From positions 16,718 to 80,717 of the forward strand of contig HF996057.1 of NCBI GenBank assembly GCA_000432515.1: DNA of 64,000 nucleotides, in the 5' to 3' direction. Below the pieces are notes generated by a model, which worked only from the letters and a program-made list of their open reading frames with translations, was not told the DNA's origin and did no database searches. Both the position numbers and the translations under genes were made by a program. Of the stretch, positions 28,077-36,550 are shown piece by piece. This DNA is from Bacteroides sp. CAG:545. GTDB taxonomy: Bacteria; Bacteroidota; Bacteroidia; Bacteroidales; UBA932. The first letter of the stretch is position 1; every line of letters starts with the position of its first letter.

Positions 28077-29354
28077 TTAAATAGATAGGTCTGCCTTTAC
28101 AACAGTTAACAGAAAATACAATGCTGACGCGGCAAAACGCTCGATGTTCCGCTTACGGTCATTTTTGTAATTGAATTTCTTCGTTTTTGTAACTCCGGAA
28201 GTAGTGCTGACACCCACCCAGACTGTGCCGTCAGGGTTTACACCGTCACCTCCTCCAGGGCCGGCAAGACCTGTGGTGGAAACAGCATAGTCAGAGCCGA
28301 GAAGTGTGCGTACTCCGTCAGCCATGGCAGCTGCCACCTCGCTGCTTACCACGCCATGCCTTTCAATAATCTCAGCCGGAACGCCCAGCACTTTTTCCTT
28401 TACCGGGATGGCGTATGAAGTCACGGAACCAAGATAATATTCTGAAGAGCCGGGAACCGTTGTGATCAGATGTGAGATCTCTCCGCCGGTGCAGGACTCG
28501 GCAGCACTCAATGTCTTGTGGTGCGCTTTCAGAATCTCACCCAGGGCGTGTTCAAGCGTATCATCGCAGTCGGAGTAGATAACATCCCCAAGAATCGCTT
28601 TCAATGCCTCAAAACGCTCGGAAATGCGGGCTTCTTCCTCATTCTTGTCTCCACCATAGATGGAGAGCCTTAATCTGACGCCTGTGAGGGGATTAGGAAG
28701 GTAAGCGAGATGCATGTCAGAAGGCAGTGAGTCTTCCCAGTCCTCGATTTTCTTTGCAAGGGCAGACTCCGCCAAGGAGTAAGTCATTATGCTTCTGTGA
28801 TATATGGCAGTCAGACCGAAATGCGCATGGATATCGTTTATCACGTCAGGAAGCATATTCATTGTCTCGAACGGAACACCTGGCATCGAATACAGCACTG
28901 CCGGATGCCCATATCTCGATTCTGGGAAACGGAATACCATAATAGGAGCCGTTCCGTAGCGGTTGGGGATAACTTCACATTTGTCCGGGACGCTTGCTTG
29001 AGCCACGTTCGTATCCAGTATGTCGAGACCGCGGGAATGAAGTATGTTCCTCATTATCAATGACTGAGCCTCGTTTATGACATAGCTCCCGCTGCCGGAA
29101 AGTTCTGCCAGTGCAGCTTTTGTGATATCATCTTTGGTAGGTCCCAGTCCGCCTGTGCATATCACCACTTCATGAGTCCTGAGTTCCTCGTCCAGTGCAG
29201 AAACGATCACGTCGTGAACATCACCTATTGATCTCATCTGTGTGACTTTCAATCCGATAGCATTAAGCGCCACAGCTATTCCGCTTGAATTCGTGTCCAC
29301 AATCTGGCCGATCAGAATCTCGTCCCCGATTGTGCAGATACTTGCCTCTGTCAT
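28077..29354 (-). CDS. cinA: CinA family protein (NMN amidohydrolase/ADP-ribose pyrophosphatase type)
   Basis: The 425-residue product has both CinA parts. The N-terminal MoaB/MogA-like (COG1058) domain has SICTIGDEILIGQIVDTNS and TGGLGPTKDD. The C-terminal PncC-like domain has AESCTGGEISHLITTVPGSS and STTGLAGPGGGDG, typical of NMN deamidase. It serves pyridine nucleotide recycling and is often annotated as competence/damage-inducible. The frame is open 21 codons upstream, but ATG 29354 is the natural start and avoids overlap with pyrD. Confidence 0.95.
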   Translation of the reverse strand: MTEASICTIGDEILIGQIVDTNSSGIAVALNAIGLKVTQMRSIGDVHDVIVSALDEELRTHEVVICTGGLGPTKDDITKAALAELSGSGSYVINEAQSLIMRNILHSRGLDILDTNVAQASVPDKCEVIPNRYGTAPIMVFRFPESRYGHPAVLYSMPGVPFETMNMLPDVINDIHAHFGLTAIYHRSIMTYSLAESALAKKIEDWEDSLPSDMHLAYLPNPLTGVRLRLSIYGGDKNEEEARISERFEALKAILGDVIYSDCDDTLEHALGEILKAHHKTLSAAESCTGGEISHLITTVPGSSEYYLGSVTSYAIPVKEKVLGVPAEIIERHGVVSSEVAAAMADGVRTLLGSDYAVSTTGLAGPGGGDGVNPDGTVWVGVSTTSGVTKTKKFNYKNDRKRNIERFAASALYFLLTVVKADLSI

Positions 29355-29358
29355 AGCT

Positions 29359-30396
29359 TTACAAATTATTGGAATCCAATTTTTTAAGTATTCTCTCAAC
29401 CAGTGCCGGCCCCTCATAGATGAAGCCGCTGTAAATCTCTACCAGTGAAGCTCCTGCATCAAGCATTTCCTGAGCCTGTTCCGGCGACATGATGCCGCCC
29501 ACACCGATTACAGGCAATTTTCCGCCTGTTTTGCTCGAGATATATCTTACCATTTCGAGATTTCTTTCGTAAATCGGGGCGCCTGACATGCCTCCGTTGC
29601 CGATTTCGTCTATCTTCTCTTGTGGAATCGTAAGGCCGTCGCGCTTCCTCGTCGTATTACCTGCCACTATACCGTCAATGCCAGAAAGCATGGCATAGTC
29701 CAGAATCTCATCTATCTGAGTATGAGTCAGATCCGGAGACAATTTCAGCAAAATAGGCTTATATACGTCAAGTCCTGTCCTCATGTTCAGGATGTTGTCC
29801 ATGAAGTCGGACAGCGCTGATGTGTCCTGGAGGCTTGTAAGGCCTACTACATTAGGGCAGGAGATATTGACCACAAACATATCCACGAAGTCGTACAGAA
29901 GGGAAAAAGCCGCTTTGTAATCTTCTGCGACCTGTTCTCCCTGAGACGCCGAATTCGGTGCAATGTTACCCGCGATTATCACCTCCGGATGCTCCTTGTT
30001 AAGGTTTGCTATCGCATTGGCAATGCCCTTGTTGTTGATGCCCATACGATTGATGATTGCCCTGTCCTTGATAACCCTGAACAGTCTCGGCTTAGGATTT
30101 CCCGGCTGCGGCTTTACTGTCAATGAGCCTATTTCGACGAAACCGAAACCAAAGTCAGACAACTCGTTATAACATTCGCCGTTCTTGTCCAGACCACCTG
30201 CAAGTCCTACTGGATTCGGAAACTTGATGCCGAATACTTCCTTGGCCAATGCAGGGTGTTCCCGTTTATAGATCAGTCTGATGATGCTGCGTACGAAAGG
30301 AATCTTTCCCAATACCTTGAGACAGTTCAATGTGAACTGATGAGCCGTCTCAGGATTGAATTTGAATAGAATCGGTCGGATGATGGACTTGTACAT
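29359..30396 (-). CDS. pyrD: Dihydroorotate dehydrogenase, class 2 scaffold with a cysteine at the base position
   Basis: Oxidises dihydroorotate to orotate in pyrimidine synthesis with FMN. The 345-residue product has the class 2 N-terminal helical extension (FKFNPETAHQFTLNCLKVLG) that binds quinone and membrane, PNPVGLAGGLDKNGE, and GVGGIMSPEQA at the phosphate site. The active-site strip reads VVNISCPNVVGL. Class 2 enzymes have Ser where this has Cys, the residue used by class 1. It is 4 nt from cinA and has its own -7 box. Confidence 0.93.
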   Translation of the reverse strand: MYKSIIRPILFKFNPETAHQFTLNCLKVLGKIPFVRSIIRLIYKREHPALAKEVFGIKFPNPVGLAGGLDKNGECYNELSDFGFGFVEIGSLTVKPQPGNPKPRLFRVIKDRAIINRMGINNKGIANAIANLNKEHPEVIIAGNIAPNSASQGEQVAEDYKAAFSLLYDFVDMFVVNISCPNVVGLTSLQDTSALSDFMDNILNMRTGLDVYKPILLKLSPDLTHTQIDEILDYAMLSGIDGIVAGNTTRKRDGLTIPQEKIDEIGNGGMSGAPIYERNLEMVRYISSKTGGKLPVIGVGGIMSPEQAQEMLDAGASLVEIYSGFIYEGPALVERILKKLDSNNL

Positions 30397-30419
30397 ACTG
30401 GATATGAATTTTACGACTG

Positions 30420-30451
30420 CAAAGATACTCAGAATCTTGCCTTCTTGTCAA
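30420..30451 (-). promoter_or_regulatory. Promoter for pyrD-cinA (TTG, 21 nt, TATCTTTG)
   Basis: Minus-strand TATCTTTG at 30420-30427, 23 nt before the pyrD ATG, with a TTG at 30449-30451 as a possible -33 element. Confidence 0.6.
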
Positions 30452-30474
30452 TCCATACTGAAAAATATGTCCTT

Positions 30475-30951
30475 TTACTTTATTTCAATGAAAGTATTGT
30501 CATCGTAAAACACTACAATTTTCGATATTTTACGCTGATTATCAATTACTTGAATAGGGCCGGCAGGGGAGTCCTGACTCTTCGTGGCTTCAATATTCGT
30601 CTCTCGCCCTGCAGATGTACGGGCAATATTGGATTCTCGCGGCGTCTGGACAGGCATTTCCTGTACAACAGGCTGTGAAAACAAATCAGGAGCAGGATTC
30701 GCTTCCTGAGTCGGGGCAGCTTGTGGCTTCTCGACCATCATGGTCTTGTACATCTTGCCTTTGCCGTTCATTAGCCATTCAATGTTAAGGTTAGGGTAGT
30801 GCTCCATCATACTGTTCAGAAAATCCCAGCCGGGTTTGTTCCTTCCTGCCAATATATGGGACACACTTGCTCTTGCCACATTGATGGTGTCGGCAAACTG
30901 AGACTGGGAGATGTTCTCCGCAGCAAGAAATTGTTCTAATCTGCTGTTCAT
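30475..30951 (-). CDS. XRE-family helix-turn-helix regulator
   Basis: The 158-residue protein has an N-terminal HTH (residues about 1-65; RLEQFLAAENISQSQFADTI then VARASVSHILAGRNKPGWD) ending in the IEWLMNGKGKMYK strip common to Bacteroidota XRE proteins. The middle is a Pro/Gln/Glu-rich linker and the last about 20 residues form a short beta segment. No protease or ligand domain is seen. It is preceded by an AT-rich control region carrying an inverted repeat over its promoter, so autorepression is likely. The upstream open frame (35 codons) is in promoter sequence; ATG 30951 is the start. Confidence 0.88.
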   Translation of the reverse strand: MNSRLEQFLAAENISQSQFADTINVARASVSHILAGRNKPGWDFLNSMMEHYPNLNIEWLMNGKGKMYKTMMVEKPQAAPTQEANPAPDLFSQPVVQEMPVQTPRESNIARTSAGRETNIEATKSQDSPAGPIQVIDNQRKISKIVVFYDDNTFIEIK

Positions 30952-30971
30952 ATTTCTAAACGTTGTGGTTA

Positions 30972-31002
30972 CAAAAGTAATACGAATAAATGTAAAAAAC
31001 AA
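30972..31002 (-). promoter_or_regulatory. Promoter of the XRE regulator (TTG, 20 nt, TACTTTTG)
   Basis: Minus-strand -7 box TACTTTTG at 30972-30979 and TTG at 31000-31002. The -33 element sits in the centre of the inverted repeat at 30988-31014. Confidence 0.55.
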
Positions 31003-31014
31003 GTGTTTACATTT
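30988..31014. promoter_or_regulatory. Perfect 9-bp inverted repeat, likely operator of the XRE regulator
   Basis: AAATGTAAA (30988-30996) and TTTACATTT (31006-31014) are separated by 9 nt, a centre-to-centre distance close to two helical turns, as expected for an HTH dimer. It covers the -33 region of the XRE promoter. Two further TGTAAA copies follow at 31033 and 31040. Confidence 0.6.
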
Positions 31015-31472
31015 GGTTATCTTGTACACAGGTGTAAATTGTAAACAGATACACAATAAAGATAGACTAAAAACAACTTGATATAATAAAACGTAAATAC
31101 TTAGGTTTCAGCGGATAAACATTTAAATATAATTCCCACACCTCTATTTTACGCCACTCAGAGCAGGAATTTACACTAAATAAGTAAATCAATAGTTAAA
31201 GTATCGTAATATAAAACTCAGAATATCAATAATATAGCATCCTTAAAAATACGTTATAAAAAACACTTATATTACATTGGTTAAAATTTACAAATACAAA
31301 CACATTATATTGTTAACTTATGTTAAATTTACAACAATTAACAGAAGCGACAATGATGTAACGGGGTTAAGGTTAATTTTGTAAACAGGGCGAATACACA
31401 AATGGTAAACTCCGTGACATTCTCAAATTCACAGAATTTTCAAAAGTTCTTCCGATATTCTTAATCTATGCG
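31015..31472. other. AT-rich intergenic region with scattered TGTAAA sites
   Basis: No gene with coding character is visible in these about 460 bp. Besides the operator pair just before it, TGTAAA/TTTACA occurs at 31033, 31040, 31170, 31287, 31328 and 31380. A chance-level extra -7-like TAATTTTG lies at 31374-31381. It may be a long regulatory region or a site of past gene loss. Confidence 0.5.
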
Positions 31473-31480
31473 TAATTTTG
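31473..31480 (+). promoter_or_regulatory. -7 promoter box (TAATTTTG) for queA
   Basis: TAnnTTTG followed by C, 59 nt before the queA ATG. No convincing -33. Confidence 0.5.
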
Positions 31481-31539
31481 CAGCCGCAAACGATGAAAGA
31501 CATAATGTCTGCAATCGTACATAAGAAAATACATTGAAT

Positions 31540-32751
31540 ATGATACCTGAACTGAGAATAGAAGATTATAACTACCCGCTGCCAGATGAAAGGATCGCAA
31601 AATATCCCCTGTCAGAGCGTGATTCTTCCAAATTATTGAGATACGAGAACGGAAAAGTCTCCGAATATGTATTCCGTGACATTCCCGGTCTGCTTCCTGA
31701 CAATGCCATAATGGTATTCAACGACACTAAAGTCGTTCCTGCTCGTCTGCATTTTGTACGACCTACTGGTGCCAGAATCGAGATTTTCTGCTTGCAGCCT
31801 GTAAAACCTGAGGAATACAACCTGTCATTTGCCGCAACTGAATCCTGCACTTGGAAATGCGTAATCGGCAATGCCAAGAAATGGAAAGGAGATGTACTTT
31901 CGCTCTATAACCCGCAGGAAGATGAGGCAGTTACGGCATTGAACATGCGTGCTGAACTGGTCTCAAGAGAAGGTGAAACCGGCATTGTACGCTTCAGCTG
32001 GGACGGCGGCCATCCGTTCTCACGTGTTCTTGAGATCTGCGGAACAATCCCTATTCCACCATATCTGAACCGGGAAAGCGAGGCTTTGGACGTGGAACGT
32101 TATCAGACGCTTTATGCTAAGATAAGAGGCTCTGTAGCAGCTCCTACGGCAGGTCTTCATTTTACGGAGAAAGTCCTTGAGGAGATCAAGGCCAGAGGCA
32201 TTGACATGGAAACCGTGTGTCTGCACGTAGGTGCCGGTACATTCCTCCCAGTAAAGGATTCGGAAGTTTCCAAACATTCAATGCATCGTGAGCCGTTTGT
32301 CGTGTCCCTGGACTTCCTGAAGGACATTCTGGAATCCGGAAAAAAGATAATCGCTGTCGGAACCACTTCTGTAAGGACGCTTGAATCCCTGTACTATGTG
32401 GGCGTGAGCTGTATTGAAAAAGGTCATCCGGAGGATGTGGAGCAGTGGGCTCCTTACACACGTGAGTATGAACCGACCACCCGGGAAGCCATTGCGGCGC
32501 TTGTCAAATACTTGGAAGACAATTCATTGACAGAACTCAAGGTCGGGACGCGCATCATCATTGTCCCAGGATTCAAATTCCGTCTTGTGGATGTTCTGGT
32601 GACGAATTTCCATCAGCCTGAGAGTACATTGATCCTGCTTGTGTCCGCTTTCGTGGGTGGAGACTGGCGTACAATTTACGATTACGCGCTGTCCCATGAT
32701 TTCCGCTTCCTGAGCTATGGGGACAGTTCGCTGCTGTTCAGAAACTGTTAA
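31540..32751 (+). CDS. queA: S-adenosylmethionine:tRNA ribosyltransferase-isomerase
   Basis: Transfers the ribosyl part of SAM to preQ1-modified tRNA, making epoxyqueuosine. The 403-residue length and motifs are typical: YPLPDERIAKYPL and RDSSKLL near the start, VFNDTKVVPARL, the GSVAAPTAGLHFTE strip, HVGAGTFLPV, and the C-terminal TNFHQPESTLILLVSAF. ATG 31540 is chosen over the in-frame TTG at 31534. It stands alone with a convergent ptsI 11 nt downstream. Confidence 0.97.
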   Translation: MIPELRIEDYNYPLPDERIAKYPLSERDSSKLLRYENGKVSEYVFRDIPGLLPDNAIMVFNDTKVVPARLHFVRPTGARIEIFCLQPVKPEEYNLSFAATESCTWKCVIGNAKKWKGDVLSLYNPQEDEAVTALNMRAELVSREGETGIVRFSWDGGHPFSRVLEICGTIPIPPYLNRESEALDVERYQTLYAKIRGSVAAPTAGLHFTEKVLEEIKARGIDMETVCLHVGAGTFLPVKDSEVSKHSMHREPFVVSLDFLKDILESGKKIIAVGTTSVRTLESLYYVGVSCIEKGHPEDVEQWAPYTREYEPTTREAIAALVKYLEDNSLTELKVGTRIIIVPGFKFRLVDVLVTNFHQPESTLILLVSAFVGGDWRTIYDYALSHDFRFLSYGDSSLLFRNC

Positions 32752-32762
32752 TGCCCAGTGGT

Positions 32763-34286
32763 TTATAATGCTGAAATGTTCAGACTTAGTTCTTTGATGC
32801 CCATGCTGCACAGTGTGGGCATAAATTTTTTGTCTGAGGCCATTTCTCCGCACACGGCTGCTTCAATCCCGGCTTCTTCAGCAGCTTTAGAGACAATGCT
32901 GATGGCGGACAATACAGCCGGATCGTCATATCTATATAGGTAGGACACTGCGCTGTTTCCCCTGTCAGATGCCATAATGTACTGCGTCAAATCATTGGTG
33001 CCGATGCTGAAGAATCCCGCCCTGGATGCGAATTCTTTGGCCATAAGCACTGCTGCCGGCGTTTCTACCATCATACCGGCCTGAATGTCCGCATTGAACT
33101 TGATTTTCTCTGTTGCGAGTTCCTTTTTACAATCATCCAGTATCGAAATGGCCCCGTCCCATTCTTCTAACGTGCTGAGCATCGGGAACATGACGCGGAC
33201 ATTACCGTAGGCGGATGCCCGTAGGATGGCTCTCAGCTGAGTTTTGAAAATCTCTGGTTTTTGCAGGCACAGCCTTATAGCACGCAGCCCGAGAAACGGA
33301 TTGTCCTCATGGTCCATATGAAAGTACGGCAGGTGTTTGTCTCCGCCGATATCCAATGTCCTTATAGTCAATGTCTTGCCTGCACAGATTTCAGCCGCCT
33401 CGCGGTATGCGTCGAACTGTGTCTGCTCATCCGGAAATCCGTCTTTGCTTTCCATGAACAGGAATTCACTGCGGAACAGGCCAATGCCCTCTGCACCTTT
33501 TCCAATGGCATTGCGTACATCTTCAATACTGCCTGCATTGGCATAGACCTTGACTCCTGGATATTCTCTATTTATCTGGCTTACAGTGCTTTCTGCCGTC
33601 AGTTTTGCCTCCATCCTCGTCTGGAATGCAGTCTCTGCAGCATCGTCAGGCGAGATGATTACATGACTGTTTTCAGCATCGATGATAGTGCGTTCTCCGT
33701 CAGAAATTTCTGTCGTGCAGCTGCATACGCCTGTCAGGACTGGAATCCCTTTGGTTTGGGCGATAATGCAGACGTGGCTTGTGGTGCTGCCTTTTTCCGA
33801 CACCATTCCCGTTATACGGGATAAGTCCAGGGCTTCCAAATCTGAAGGGTAGAATTCTTCTGCTACTAAGATTATATGTTCATAATCAGGAAGTTGCAGC
33901 ATCCTATCCGTTTCTCCTGCAAGTATCCGTTTAAGTCTTGCGACAACATCCTTGACATCATCTTTTCTCGCCTGCAGGTATTCGTCATCCAGTTCGTCGA
34001 ACATTGCGCAGATATCTCCGCAGGCCTTGTCTGTCGCCTCCATGACGGATAATCCTGCGCTTATGGCAGCGTCAATGGCTTCCCGCAGCATCGGATCTTC
34101 TGCAATTTCCGCATGTGCTTCGAAGATGCTGTCTTTTTCAGCGAGATGCCGAAGTTCTTCCGAAAGCCTTGTAAAGCTCTCGTCGATATCCATTGTTTCA
34201 GTGCTCTCGAGTTTGCTTCTATGCAGAATGAATGCATTCCCTGCACATAATCCTCTGGATTTTGCCGGTGATGTAAGGATTTTCAT
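32763..34286 (-). CDS. ptsI: Phosphoenolpyruvate-protein phosphotransferase (PTS enzyme I)
   Basis: First enzyme of the sugar phosphotransferase system: takes phosphate from PEP and gives it to HPr. The phospho-His loop is TTSHVCIIAQTKGIPVLTG. The PEP-binding barrel has LFRSEFLFM, TLDIGGDKHLPY, MFPMLSTLEEW and FSIGTNDLTQYIMASDRGN, and VCGEMASDKKF carries the catalytic Cys. At 507 residues it is shorter than usual (about 570), mainly in the N-terminal HPr-binding part. It starts 1 nt after ptsH. An open frame continues upstream across ptsH, but ATG 34286 gives the normal enzyme I start. Confidence 0.95.
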   Translation of the reverse strand: MKILTSPAKSRGLCAGNAFILHRSKLESTETMDIDESFTRLSEELRHLAEKDSIFEAHAEIAEDPMLREAIDAAISAGLSVMEATDKACGDICAMFDELDDEYLQARKDDVKDVVARLKRILAGETDRMLQLPDYEHIILVAEEFYPSDLEALDLSRITGMVSEKGSTTSHVCIIAQTKGIPVLTGVCSCTTEISDGERTIIDAENSHVIISPDDAAETAFQTRMEAKLTAESTVSQINREYPGVKVYANAGSIEDVRNAIGKGAEGIGLFRSEFLFMESKDGFPDEQTQFDAYREAAEICAGKTLTIRTLDIGGDKHLPYFHMDHEDNPFLGLRAIRLCLQKPEIFKTQLRAILRASAYGNVRVMFPMLSTLEEWDGAISILDDCKKELATEKIKFNADIQAGMMVETPAAVLMAKEFASRAGFFSIGTNDLTQYIMASDRGNSAVSYLYRYDDPAVLSAISIVSKAAEEAGIEAAVCGEMASDKKFMPTLCSMGIKELSLNISAL

Positions 34287-34287
34287 G

Positions 34288-34548
34288 TTACTTGAGTTCC
34301 TGTACGAATGTTGCGATGCGTTCTGCCACAGCAGTTTCATTGTCGCCCTCAGTAATGATCTCCAGTTCCGTTCCTTTTTTGAGGCCGAGAGTAAGAAGCG
34401 AAATCATACTCGTTCCCGAGGTGGATTTTCCATTGGCCTTCAATGTTACTTTTGTCGGAGCGGACTCCTTGATGAGTTTGATGAGTTCAGTTGCAGGACG
34501 TGCATGGATGCCGTTCTCCGCAGTTACAGTTACTTTTACGCTATTCAT
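34288..34548 (-). CDS. ptsH: HPr phosphocarrier protein
   Basis: The 86-residue protein has GIHARPATELI with the phospho-accepting His and Arg, and the SGTSMISLLTLGLKKG strip around the regulatory-Ser position of Gram-positive HPr (here Ser/Thr-rich; regulation by HPr kinase cannot be read from this). It passes phosphate from enzyme I to the EIIA domain of the neighbouring permease. It overlaps the permease gene by 8 nt, so the genes are tightly coupled. Confidence 0.95.
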   Translation of the reverse strand: MNSVKVTVTAENGIHARPATELIKLIKESAPTKVTLKANGKSTSGTSMISLLTLGLKKGTELEIITEGDNETAVAERIATFVQELK

Positions 34549-36334
34549 TGTTGTTCAATATGTTATAAATTATATTCGGATCTTCTGCAGACATCAGGGT
34601 CTTAAGTTTGTCCTCGTCTTCAAATGTCTCGCCTAGCGATGCCAAAATCTCTATATGTTCATCGCCTTTGCCTGCAATTCCTGCGATCAGATATGCTTTC
34701 TCATCCCCGAAATCCACTCCTTCAGGATATTGAAGAATGACGATTCCTGAACGGATGATGTCCTTTTTGGCCTCATCCGTGCCGTGAGGAATGGCAATTC
34801 CCATGCCCATATAGGTCGTGGACTCATTTTCGCGTTTCAGCATTGCCTCTGCATATCCTTTCTGGACATATCCTTTCTGCTCGAGAAGATGCCCGGCGCG
34901 AAGTATTGCGTCATCTTTGCTTTCGGTCTTGAGCCCGGTAAGGATGTTGTCTTTGGCAAGCACTTCATGGTTGCAGCCTTTAAGCGATTCCAGAAGCCTG
35001 TCCAGTGCCGGATCATCCATGAAGTTCTCAATTCCTATTACGACTGTCTTTTTTCCGCCTTCTGCACTGTTCTTTTCCACTTTTTCCAATGCCCTGTCTT
35101 TCAAATGGTTCTGACAGACCACAATGTCGGTATCCGCAGGAATACCTTCGATGGCGCAGTTGCTGATATCCGCGTCAATGTTTTCGTACGCGGCTCTTTT
35201 ACGGAACCTTGTAGCCCCGAGAGCGCTTGAGCCCATACCAGCGTCGCAGGCGAACTTTATGCGCTGTCTTGTGCCGGATTTGGATATGTTTACATCTGCA
35301 TTGACCTGATTGTCAGAGGCATTGGCCTTGCGTCCCTTTATGAGTGGGAGCGAGACGGCGAACGAGACTCCGGCGGCAATCAGAACTCCGGCCAATACGA
35401 TGAGTGTCTGGCCTTTAGGCGCCATCGCCAGCACGGAAATTATGCTTCCGGGGGATGCCGGTGCTACCAGTCCGCCGCCGAATATGCTGAAAAACAGGAG
35501 GCTCGCGGAACTGCCGGCAATCATTGATATGAGCAGCAGAGGGTTTGCGAGTACATATGGGAAATAGATTTCGTGGATTCCTCCGAAGAAATGTATGATG
35601 GCCGCTCCTGGTGCCGATGTCTTGGAACTGCCTTTGCCGACAGCCCAGTACGCAAGCAGCATACCCAGTCCCGCACCGGGATTTGCTTCGATCAGGAACA
35701 TCACCGATTGGCCGATTTCGTGTACCTGTTCGATTCCGATGGGTGAGAAAATCCCGTGATTTATGGCATTGTTCAGAAACAGGATCTTGGCCGGCTCTAC
35801 CACTAACGATATCAGCGGCAGCATTTTATGTGCGATCAATGCTTCTGCGGCGCGGCTGACCAGTCCTGTGAGGGAACTTATCGCATTGCCCACTACTAGG
35901 AAGCCGGCGATGGCGAGAAGCATACCGATAATGCCGACCGAAAAGTTGTTCACCAGCATCTCGAAGCCGCTCCTGACGCGTCCTTTGGTCAGCTTGTCGA
36001 ACTCCTTTATGGCCAAACCGCCAGCCGGCCCCATAATCATCGCGCCTATGAACATCGGAATGTCGCTGCCCGCGATTACGCCGATTGTCGCTATCGCCCC
36101 GGTTACTCCGCCTCTGTCGCCAGCGATGTTCTTGCCCGCCGTATAGGCGATAAGAATCGGAAGGAGATAGGTCAATGCAGGTGAAACTAGCTTTGCCAGG
36201 TTGTCGTTGGGCAGCCATCCGTCAGGGATAAAGAGGGCTGTGATGAGTCCCCATGCTATGAAGGCTCCTATGTTGGGCATTACCATGGCGCTCATCGAGC
36301 GTCCGATACGCATGATAGTGTTCTTGAATTTCAT
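34541..36334 (-). CDS. PTS mannitol-type permease EIICBA
   Basis: A 597-residue fused permease. EIIC (residues 1 to about 340) has RSMSAMVMPNIGAFIAWGLI and GWLPNDNLAKLVSPALTYLL, nearly the MtlA start. EIIB has FACDAGMGSSALGA with the phospho-Cys. EIIA has GMGIAIPHGTDEAKKD with the phospho-His. It imports and phosphorylates a hexitol, most likely mannitol, at the inner membrane. The closest match by motif is MtlA; fructose specificity cannot be excluded. No mannitol-1-phosphate dehydrogenase lies nearby. ATG 36334 is preferred over 36358 because it gives the normal MKFKN start. Confidence 0.9.
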   Translation of the reverse strand: MKFKNTIMRIGRSMSAMVMPNIGAFIAWGLITALFIPDGWLPNDNLAKLVSPALTYLLPILIAYTAGKNIAGDRGGVTGAIATIGVIAGSDIPMFIGAMIMGPAGGLAIKEFDKLTKGRVRSGFEMLVNNFSVGIIGMLLAIAGFLVVGNAISSLTGLVSRAAEALIAHKMLPLISLVVEPAKILFLNNAINHGIFSPIGIEQVHEIGQSVMFLIEANPGAGLGMLLAYWAVGKGSSKTSAPGAAIIHFFGGIHEIYFPYVLANPLLLISMIAGSSASLLFFSIFGGGLVAPASPGSIISVLAMAPKGQTLIVLAGVLIAAGVSFAVSLPLIKGRKANASDNQVNADVNISKSGTRQRIKFACDAGMGSSALGATRFRKRAAYENIDADISNCAIEGIPADTDIVVCQNHLKDRALEKVEKNSAEGGKKTVVIGIENFMDDPALDRLLESLKGCNHEVLAKDNILTGLKTESKDDAILRAGHLLEQKGYVQKGYAEAMLKRENESTTYMGMGIAIPHGTDEAKKDIIRSGIVILQYPEGVDFGDEKAYLIAGIAGKGDEHIEILASLGETFEDEDKLKTLMSAEDPNIIYNILNNNE

Positions 36335-36367
36335 TGGTCCAGTGCTATGCAGTTGCATTATTTCTTA

Positions 36368-36375
36368 CAAATATA
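36368..36375 (-). promoter_or_regulatory. -7 promoter box (TATATTTG) for the PTS operon
   Basis: Minus-strand TAnnTTTG, 33 nt before the permease ATG. A TTTG at 36391-36394 is 15 nt away, shorter than the usual spacing. Confidence 0.45.
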
Positions 36376-36450
36376 AAACAATTCTGCCGACAAAATCACC
36401 TATTTGAAATCCATAATATTATTTTTGGAGCAGCCTTTGGAATAGAACTT

Positions 36451-36482
36451 TTTGCATATTCACGTGGTTTTTATTAGTTTTG
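36451..36482 (+). promoter_or_regulatory. Full promoter (TTTG, 20 nt, TAGTTTTG) for the acyltransferase gene
   Basis: TTTG 36451-36454 and TAGTTTTG 36475-36482 with 20-nt spacing match the Bacteroides consensus well. Predicted start of transcription is near 36489. Confidence 0.65.
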
Positions 36483-36550
36483 TCCCTTGATACTGCATTT
36501 TGTGGAGATATCCGCGAATGTATGATATCCTAAACCAATTTTTTAAGATT

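Noticed and set aside
31374..31381. A second -7-like box (TAATTTTG) upstream of queA
   Set aside because: The region is so AT-rich that chance matches are likely, there is no matching -33, and a better-placed box lies at 31473-31480.
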